From Dichomitus squalens LYAD-421 SS1 (Eukaryota > Basidiomycota > Agaricomycetes > Polyporales > Polyporaceae): DNA of 50,926 nt. Under the pieces are notes generated by a model, which was given only the letters and a program-made list of their open reading frames with translations, searched no databases and was not told the origin of the DNA. Location: the NCBI RefSeq assembly GCF_000275845.1, contig NW_006766982.1:11691-62616 (forward strand), written 5' to 3'. Shown in pieces: positions 43,347 to 50,926 of the stretch (within the stretch, counting starts at the first letter, position 1; every line of letters begins with the position of its first letter). The position numbers and the translations under genes were made by a program.

Positions 43347-44899
43347 CTACTTCGGGAGGCCTTCTGGCCCCAGAAGGGCCTCCTCCGGGCCCAGCGTCCT
43401 CGGGCCATCACCGACACGCGTATGGATTAGGCCTTTCACCGCCCCGACAGAGAACGGCTTAGCAACGGCCTCGTTGAAACCCTCCACGACCTTGCCCTGC
43501 ACCCCAGCCGCGCCAAAGAGCCCGAACGGATCCTTGAAGTTTTCCGCCTGCGGGAAGTACTTTACGATGAGCTCCACGATCTCCTTGATGTTCTCCTTGG
43601 GGGCGTAAATGACCGCGTTCGGGCCCGCGTCGTACGTGTACGCCGCCTTGAGCTTCCCGCCCTTTTCGACCGCGACGCGGTTGTACTCGACGATCAGCGC
43701 GATGATCGCCCGGGACACGTCGTTCATGTAGAAGATGGGGGGCTCCGTGTCGAGCGCGACGGCGTGGAACTGGTTAGAGTCCTGCATCGTGATCCGCGCA
43801 AACGTATCGAAGTCGCGCGCGAGGATCGCCTTCGAGATCGCGGTCATGCGCTCGGGCACGACGTGCTTGATGCGGTGCTGCAAAAGGGGCGAGGTCTCCA
43901 CGGTGCGCTGCATGCCGGAGGTGGAAGACGTGCCCTTCTTCTCGTCGTTGACGACGCAAATGAGAGCGTGAATGTCAGGCCAGTGCTCGCGCGGGGCGAC
44001 CTCGACCGCGAGGGAGTCGGAGCCGTCAGCGCGCTCGCCCTTCTGCCAGGCGACAAATCCGCCGAAGAGGGACCGGCACGCCGAGCCGGAGCCCTGGCGG
44101 GCGATGCGGGAGAGGTCCGAGCGGGAGGTGGGGAGCTGGTAAAGGGCGGCGAGGGACGCGACGAGGGCTGCGAAACCTGACGCGGAGGAGGCAAGGCCCG
44201 CGGCGGTGGGGAAGTTGTTGCGGGAGGAGATGTGGACGTGGTAGTCGGAGATCTGGATGAGGTATGATTCATCGGTATCGCACAAGATGCGGGTGGAGGG
44301 TAAATGTCTGCGCCCAAGCGGTCTAGCCGCGAGGGCCAGCAAAGTAGCCGTGGAAAGCAAATGAAACTCGTCTATGACACAGGCGCGGTCGTCTGTTTAC
44401 CCATGGGAGGATTGAAGGCGGGAGGCCAGAAGCTCCACCACGCCCCAGTCCTTGCATGGGAGCCATGATGGTCTTACAGCATCCGCAAGAGGACGCCGCG
44501 CGAAAACTGACGTCCTCGAGGTTCATGTTTTGAAACGCGCAGAATTATCGCTCACCTTAGGAAGAGACGAATCCTTGTCCTCCAGCTGTTTTCGGAGTGC
44601 CTTCATCTCCCGAATGCACGTCGCGAGTCGCCCGCCCTCCTTGATCTCATCCTCCGTACCGTTCAACCAGAGCCTGTCCTGCTGGAAAGAGGGATCCGCG
44701 CGAGAAGTAGTCGTAGAGCGCAGGTGGTCCTGATCAAGCGTCACAGAGAGCGAGGAGTTGGTGGGGAGAATGAGTTTGGTATCCCGCTTGCCCCAGTACC
44801 TGTGTCTGGTCAATCGCGGTACATCAGGACATGTCACGACACGAACTTTATGCAGGCAATGTTGACGGGTGCGGACGCGGTGGCTTGGTAGACGGTCAT
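43347..44899 (-). CDS. MVD1: Mevalonate diphosphate decarboxylase
   Basis: Three exons (44847-44899, 44556-44799, 43347-44252) give 400 aa, the normal length. The enzyme decarboxylates mevalonate 5-diphosphate to isopentenyl diphosphate with ATP, the last step of the mevalonate route to ergosterol. The start reads MTVYQATASAPVNIACIKYW with an intron inside IKY. Motifs include LPTNSSLSVTLDQDHL, the GHMP phosphate loop NFPTAAGLASSASGFAAL, RQGSGSACRSLFGGFVAWQK with the active-site region, and YTYDAGPNAVIYAP carrying the catalytic Asp. The second intron (44253-44555) is 303 nt, five times the usual size here, but it joins LPK exactly to ISDYHVHISSRNN. The enzyme is cytosolic. It diverges from CCR4, 540 bp away. 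Confidence 0.95.
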
Positions 44900-45439
44900 G
44901 GTGAGTGATGCAAGAAGTGCAAGACAGAGACCAAGCAAGGCCGAGGGCTTAAGTACGGGGGAGGGAGCATTGTACGATGTCTCGAAATCTTGAAATCGTA
45001 CGGCTTGTATCTTGGACTTGCCTTTTCGGGAGATCGGAGATTAGCCGTTCAATCTACTCATGTCTCGGAGCACGGTGCTCAGGCCACCGCAGAAACATAA
45101 GCCTCGATAACCGCGAGAACACTCATACACCAGAGGACAGTCAGGGTGCTTCAGTTCGACATCGGTCGCCCGCTGGAGGTTTACCGCAGAGGTCTATGGG
45201 AGGCGCGCAAACGACAAGAGCGGAGAAGGGAGGCTTAGTCAGCTCGAGGAGTCGTAGCTGTGCTCGTCATCGTCGGGACTGTCCCTGACAAACATTCCAC
45301 GCTCACTGTTCTTCACGACGTCCACGACCATCCAGACGACTTCCCTCTCTCCCTGTTTTCATTAGTCGTTCTCTCTTCTTCTTTTCACCTTCTTATCCCC
45401 CCGACCGTCTTCAGAGTGGCGACTCTCACCGCCAATGCC
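44900..45439. promoter_or_regulatory. Divergent promoter region between MVD1 and CCR4
   Basis: 540 bp between divergent start codons. The right half is strongly pyrimidine-rich (CTCTCTTCTTCTTTTCACCT near 45370), as in basidiomycete leaders. No TATA box was identified. Confidence 0.4.
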
Positions 45440-48054
45440 ATGTACTACCCTCAACAGTCCCCGGGCATTGCCCACAAGCTCCCCACCCACCAGCATCCCG
45501 GTCAAGTGCAGGATCAATCTCCATGGGCAAGACACCCTGTCTTTGGGCCGGCGAACAACTCTCATCCTCCGACCTCGCCGGCTTATCCCCTCTTCGCCCA
45601 TAACGGCACAATGACCGCGATGCAGCACCATCCTCATCAACACATGCCTGGACCCCTCACCCACCACCATCATCAGAATTCCCTTTCTCACCCACACTTT
45701 TCATCTCCTCCCAATGGCCAGGCCATGCAGGGGCCTCACGGGGCGTTGGGACAGAATGGTTCGCCAGGGACGATGGCGACGCAGATGATGACTCCCCATT
45801 GGCAGCAGCAATTGCTCAAGTGCGAGGTAAGTGTCTACTTCTGTGTGATTGCCACGATATGACATCGTTAGCATGCATCCCTTCTTGTCCGCTCGTCTGT
45901 TCGTGTTTGTGGCGGTCCCTCCCTACAGTTCGTTCGACCTACATGATTTTCATATCGTCTTTCTCTCTGGTAGCCATATAGCAACGTGCTCACAGCTTCC
46001 TCTACTCTCTTAGATGATTCGTGCATCAAGATCTCCGCACCATCGAGCTAGAGCAAGCGCCATGGCCGCGCGTACAGTTCAGAAAGCTGCGATCCCTATC
46101 ACAAATCCCAACGCGATCAAGCCTCCGGAGACGAATGGTATTGCCAAGGATGGAGATTCTTCTTTTACCTCTTCGCCTTCAGCCAAATCCCAGGCGGCCT
46201 CGGATTTGTCCCCCATTACTGCGAGCGCCCTAGCGAACCAACCGTCTGCGACCGTACCGCCCGTAGCCGAGCTTCCTCGTCCAATAGCTCCCAAACCCGG
46301 CAACACATGGCAGTCACTGGACATGGGAGGTGTGGGCATCAAGAACATCCCTCCAACGTCCGGGCTTTTCGCCTTCACATTTCTTACCAACCTCTATCTC
46401 AATCACAACGCCCTCTCCGCCGTTCCCCCGCAGATAGCGAAGCTCCGTCATCTCGAACTCCTGGATCTATCTGGGAATGGTCTCATGAGCATTCCCCCGG
46501 AGCTCGGGATGTTGACCTCGCTCAAGGAGTTGTACCTATTCGACAACCATCTGCAGACTTTACCCCCGGAACTCGGCACGCTCCATCAACTACAAACGCT
46601 TGGGATTGAGGGGAACCCATTGGAGCCATCGTTGAAGCAGATTGTGCAGAAGGACGGTACGCCCGCGCTTATCTCGTACCTCCGCGATTCGTGTCCCATC
46701 CCCGCACCACCTCCCGACCGCGCGTGGAAACACTTTGTGGGCCAGGCGGAGCGAGAGGCCATGGCCAATGATCCGACGGCGGAAACGTTCACGGTTCTGT
46801 GCTACAACATCCTCTGCGAGCGGTGCGCGACGGAGCGGCTCTACGGGTACACGCCCTCGTGGGCGCTGCAGTGGGACTACCGGAAGGAGCTCATTCTCAC
46901 CGAGGTCCTCCAGCACAATGCGGACTTCCTGTGCCTGCAGGAGGTGGACAATGCTCAGTACGAGGAGTACTTCTCGAAGCAGCTCGCGGAGCACGGCTAC
47001 GAGGGCGCCCACTGGCCGAAGTCGCGGTATAAGATGATGAGCGAGAATGAGCGGCGGATGGTTGATGGGAGTGCTATATTCTACAAGGCGTCGAAGTGAG
47101 TCTTAGTGCTTTTTTCTCTATTGGGTGGGTCGGTGGTGACCGAAGCGATCTCAGGTACTCGCTTGTGGAGAAGCACCTCATCGAGTTCAGCACGGTGGCG
47201 ATGCAACGGCCGGACTTCAAGAAGACGGACGACATGTTCAACCGCGTGCTCGGCAAGGACCATATCGCGGTCGTGTGTCTGCTCGAGAACAAGGAGACTG
47301 GGACGCGGCTCATCGTCGCGAACACGCATTTGCACTGGGACCCGGCGTTCAGCGACGTCAAACTCGTGCAGACCGCGTTGCTCATCGAGGAGGTGGAGAA
47401 GATCGCGCAGAACTTCGCGAGGTATCCTCCGCGTCTTCCTCCCACCCCCTCGTCAGCCACGTCTTCGGCGACCAACCCTTCTATAGGCGAGACCAACGGG
47501 TCAGCGCGCCCTCCACCAGTGTACACGGACGCGTACAAGATCCCTATCGTCGTCTGCGGCGACTTGAATTCGAATCCAACTAGCGGAGTGTACGAGTTCC
47601 TGTCGACGGGCTCCCTCCCTCCCGACCACGAGGACTTCCTGTCGCACACATACGGCAAGTACACGACCGAGGGCCTGCGGCACCGTCTGGGCCTCAAGAG
47701 CGCGTATGCGGGCATCGGCGAGCTGTCGATGACGAACTACACGCCGACGTTCAAGGGCACGCTCGACTACATCTGGTACACGACGGCGAACCTCGCCGTG
47801 AATTCGGTCCTTGGGGAGGTCGACCAGGGCTATCTGGACAAGGTTGTCGGCTTCCCCAACGCCCACTTCCCGTCAGAGTACGTCGTTTTGTATGGGCATC
47901 TTGTCGTGTACGTGTCGCTGATGATGTGCTGTGTTGTTGTGTCGATAGTCACTTGTGTCTCGTCTCCGAGTTCCGCGTCCGTCCGCCTCGGGAAGCTCAG
48001 CCTGCTCGCCCACCGCCCGTCTTCCCAGAGTCGTCCTCGCGCGCGCACAATTGA
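45440..48054 (+). CDS. CCR4: CCR4-NOT deadenylase catalytic subunit Ccr4
   Basis: Four exons (45440-45826, 46014-47095, 47155-47877, 47949-48054) give 765 aa. The N-terminal 130 residues are His/Pro/Gln-rich and disordered. The 187-nt first intron joins LLKCE to MIRASRSPHHRARASAMAAR, a block conserved in fungal Ccr4. Leucine-rich repeats follow (LTNLYLNHNALSAVPPQIAK, LELLDLSGNGLMSIPPELG), which bind Caf1. The endonuclease/exonuclease/phosphatase domain starts VLCYNILCERCATERLYGYT and contains LCLQEVDNAQYEEYF with the catalytic Glu, NTHLHWDP, CGDLNSNPTSGVYEFL, LDYIWY and SDHLCLVSEF with the catalytic His. It shortens mRNA poly(A) tails. The C-terminus extends to RPPPVFPESSSRAHN. A polyadenylation-like AATATAAAG lies near 48630. 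Confidence 0.95.
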
Positions 48055-48805
48055 GGTGTATTGGTGCCTTCCGCGCACTCCGTCTCCTGTGTTGTGCGGC
48101 CCCTCGCTCCTTTCCCCTCTATCTCTACCACCCCTTTCTTTTTTGTGTAAGCCTCTCTCTTGTAGATACTTCAATCCTGGGTCTTGCACGCTTGGCACGA
48201 GCAGTCGCGCGACCGCGCAAGGTCCATCTTTCCGTCTGTAAATTCACCCCGTTCGTTCACGGTGTAATGGGAATCACAGCGCGGTTTTTTCAGTTTGTTT
48301 ATTCTTCAGCTGTTGTACCACGTTTCCCTTCCATCGAACGTTTCTTTGTTTCCGGTGCGATCGTCTGTTATTTTTTATTGTTGCGTTTTGTTCTGCCCGC
48401 CTCGTCCACCCCTACTCCCGCCCGACACACCACCCCATACGCACCATCCACTTCTCTCGCAATTCGTGATCCGGTCTCTCCGCGCCCCCGCACCTCTTTG
48501 TCGTGTCGTCTCCCGTCGTCCAAGTCCGTCCGTCTACTTGCTTTCTCGTATTGGTACATACATACATATCTGTCGCGTTCGACCACTCTGCAAAACTGTA
48601 GCATGTGCGTGTACGGCTCTCTTGTTCAATATAAAGTTCCCTTCAAATCTCAAACGCTCACGGTGCGACCTCATGAGGCGGCTTGATCCTCCTTCCTCCC
48701 TCTCCACTAGCAGTGCAAGTCGGATAAGATAAGCATCGGAGACTGCTTGTGACGTGTATTACTTATCATACACACATTATACTGACTGCATTACATAGCG
48801 AGCAC
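48055..48805. other. Convergent 3' region of CCR4 and the aldo-keto reductase
   Basis: Long T/C-rich stretch, probably the CCR4 3' UTR, with no coding frame of interest. TACATACATACATAT at about 48554 is a small microsatellite. Confidence 0.5.
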
Positions 48806-49946
48806 CTAGGCTCGAATGAACTTGAGCACATCGTCGACGGACGCTTGGACGTCACTCAAGTCAAGCCTCTCCACTGCGAGAGCCTCATCCATATGCTGTT
48901 CGTTCGTCGTCCCGCACAGCGGGGTAATGCCATTCAGCTGAGCAATCTTGAACAGTGCCTGCGCGGGCGTGCATCCCTTCGCGGAACTGATCGACCGGAC
49001 GGTAGGGTGTCGGAGGAGGCTCGGAGAGCCAGACAGCGTCCAGAAAGATCTGTCAGAAGAGCCGCATCGTCAACACTATCCGCGCCCTCTCCCCTTACGG
49101 GACTGCCAGACGTACTGATACTGTATCCCATGCTCGACGCAGTACGCCCAGACGTCGCTATCCCAGCGGTTCCCCTCGAACCAGCGGTTCTGCACGACGT
49201 CCGGCCGTCGGCCGCCGTCGCGCTCGAGCGACTCGAGCACGGCGACGTCGTACGTGTTGCTCACGCCGATTTTGCGGACGACGCCCGAGGCTTGGAGGGA
49301 GACGAGCGTGCGCCAGGCGGCGAGCGTTTGCGAGAGCGTGCGGAGGGGCGAGTGCAGGACGAGGCTATCGAGGTAGGTCGTGCGGAGGTTCTTGAGCGAG
49401 GTCCGGAGGGAGGACTGGATCTGGGTAGGGATGTCTGCGGAGGGGTCGTATGGGAGAGGCTGGTTCTGGTCTTGGCCGTCGATGGAGGTGAACCTATCGC
49501 GAGACGACGGGCTTCAGACTCAGGCTGACGAAGGAGAGGGCGGAGATGACCGTGAACGCACTTTGTTTGGAGGAAGAGCTCCTCGCGCTTGATGCCGTGC
49601 TGGTCGTAGAGGATTTGCAGCGCGGCTCCGACGAGATCTTCCCTGAATGATTCGCAGTTTAGAACGCGAACTCCGGCATGCATTCCCCGAAAGGTCGGTT
49701 TACCGGTAATGCTTAGGCTGACACGCTTCCGTTGCTTCAGTGAACAGACAGACACATTTGAATATCTGTGCGAACGTCTGCCTACCTGTGTCGATGGCTC
49801 TGAAGCCATGGAGGACTGCACTCACGACAAGTGCCGTTGTGCGCTCCTTCTTCCTAGTACGCGCGTTTTCAATCGGTATAATTCGATACGGGTAGAGATT
49901 CTGAGGCTCACCAGGCTGTCCCATAAATGATCTTCGCGGTAGCCAT
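48806..49946 (-). CDS. Aldo-keto reductase family oxidoreductase
   Basis: Six exons (49912-49946, 49786-49853, 49704-49725, 49562-49642, 49116-49493, 48806-49049) give 275 aa. Exon 3 is a 22-nt microexon. Splicing gives MATAKIIYGTAWKKERTTAL, then FRAIDTACQPKHYREDLVG, where the catalytic Asp and Tyr are expected. The catalytic Lys follows in ELFLQTKFTSIDG and the His in LDSLVLHSPLRTLSQTL. IGVSNTYDVAVLESLER and CTPAQALFKIAQLNGITPL complete the TIM-barrel pattern, and GTTNEQHMDEALAVE the NADPH-binding end. Such enzymes reduce aldehydes or ketones using NADPH in the cytosol; the substrate is not deducible. It converges with CCR4. Confidence 0.93.
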
Positions 49947-50440
49947 GGCGGTCCCGCATCAATCTGCTAAGCTACAACGTGGGTGTACTAGGACTGATAA
50001 GCAGAGGGCAACGCGGTGACGTCATGAATTTGACCTGCCCGAAACGCCTGGGACGCCAACTACCGATGCCACGGTGTAGCTGCGTCGCAGCAAGTGGCAG
50101 TGTCTGCACTCAAAGACGTCCCGCAATCCTGGAACAAGTGTACGGGCGTAAGATATGATTGAGACATAGAAGGCTCTGCAAGGGTTGGTTAGCGTTGATT
50201 GGCTGCAGCGGCAGCCCTAAGTAGATCCCTATCGGCGAGTTAGGCTCGCCCCTGGCAGATAAATTCTCCACAACCTCTACATCCAATCCTCCGCCCACCC
50301 GTACTTCATCGCGGGTGCATGACATCGACTCGAGCCTCCGATGAATGTACCGGTACAGCATCTCTGCACAAATGACATCGGTTTGCATGCCTGAGCGCCT
50401 CATTCCCTCTTGGTAGGCTGTCTGTCTTCAGTAGAGACTA
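49947..50440. other. Intergenic region right of the aldo-keto reductase
   Basis: No gene or repeat was recognised between the reductase start and the repeat region at the right edge. Confidence 0.4.
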
Positions 50441-50444
50441 CAAC

Positions 50445-50926
50445 GAGGTATGTAAACCTCTGGGATATCGGGCCAGGGAGGTATCAAACCTCCCAAGCCC
50501 CTTGCACGTGCTGATACCTTACCAGTGGCCCCAGTGTCGCCCTACCGACCGTCCGTGCGCCCTCCTGTCCCAAGCCCCTTGCACGTGCTGATACCAACAT
50601 CTTCCCAGTCCTGTCCCGCCCTTGCCCGCCGCGTCACCCTTTGCTCGCCGCGTCACCCGCGGTGCCGCCCCCTGCCGCCGTTCCTGCCGTTGTGCCGCCG
50701 TTCCTGCTCCCCCGACAGCCCAGAGGTTTGCAAACCTCCCACCAAACCCCTTACGTGTGCTGACGCCAACCCCTTTGTCAGTGCCGCCCGTCCTTCCTCC
50801 ACGCTCCTTTCCCACCCTTGCCCACGGCCGCCTTGTCTGCTACCTCCCGCCGCCCGCCCGACCCCCTTTCCCCGCCGCGTTGTCGCGCACATTCCCTGAT
50901 CCGTACGCGGCCCGCCCTATCGCGCC
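50445..50926. repeat. GC-rich repeat region with recurring palindrome and CACGTG unit
   Basis: A direct repeat of 28 bp (50491-50518 and 50568-50595) includes CCAAGCCCCTTGCACGTGCT followed by GATACC; a diverged copy is at 50737-50766. A GAGGT...AAACCTC palindrome occurs three times: GAGGTATGTAAACCTC at 50445, GAGGTATCAAACCTC at 50478 and GAGGTTTGCAAACCTC at 50723. The second and third palindromes directly precede a repeat unit. The rest is strongly C-biased (CCGCCGTTCCTGCCGTTGTG twice). It may be the edge of a repeat array or mobile element outside the window. Confidence 0.65.

Noticed and set aside
46590..47866. Antisense ORFs over CCR4
   Set aside because: The sense frame carries all catalytic motifs of the deadenylase; antisense frames are by-products of GC-rich codons.

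Overview
The window is nuclear DNA of a filamentous basidiomycete, most likely a polypore-type Agaricomycete. The evidence is genes split by many 45-70 nt GT-AG introns, a polyporopepsin-type aspartic protease, a DUF6699 protein, copies of an agaricomycete-expanded kinase-like family, and TATA boxes 70-125 bp upstream of several starts. No bacterial operons, CRISPR arrays or rRNA genes were seen. Gene models were spliced by hand from frame continuity, splice signals and family motifs, so exon ends are predictions.

Layout. 1-612: the 5' end of a Ty1/copia retrotransposon on the minus strand (gag N-terminus, half-tRNA-type primer site, 198-bp LTR) running off the left edge. 2.0-6.3 kb: TFIIA large subunit (-), a small conserved coiled-coil protein (+), a hypothetical gene (-), a 240-bp TIR element and a Vps3844-type membrane protein (+). 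6.7-7.8 kb: a kinase-like (probable pseudokinase) gene. 8.9-10.4 kb: secreted aspartic protease. 13.1-14.7 kb: a CUE-domain ubiquitin-binding adaptor. 16.5-23.6 kb: two diverged inverted copies of an unclassified repeat flanking a DUF6699 gene; the right copy carries a 544-bp hAT-type nonautonomous element with a perfect 8-bp target duplication. 24.5-34.4 kb: a zinc-knuckle gene, an SDR oxidoreductase, a zinc-knuckle relic, an ARFRP1/Arl3-type GTPase and V-ATPase subunit c'' sharing a divergent promoter, then a gene that reads as one frame from eight CCHC zinc knuckles into a TPR and J-domain co-chaperone. 35.2-38.4 kb: CLC channel/transporter with two CBS domains. 38.6-40.1 kb: low-complexity protein. 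40.9 kb: intron-bearing tRNA-Ser(CGA). 41.7-42.7 kb: frame-broken kinase-like pseudogene. 43.3-50.0 kb: mevalonate diphosphate decarboxylase, CCR4 deadenylase and an aldo-keto reductase. The last 500 bp is GC-rich repeat DNA.

The genes do not form a pathway. Most are housekeeping (transcription initiation, sterol synthesis, mRNA decay, endomembrane traffic and acidification, ubiquitin adaptor), separated by repeat-rich, gene-poor stretches. The strongest leads are the apparent zinc-knuckle/TPR/J-domain fusion with two related loci within 10 kb, the two small transposons, the inverted repeat pair, and a tRNA intron that can pair with the T arm of its own tRNA.
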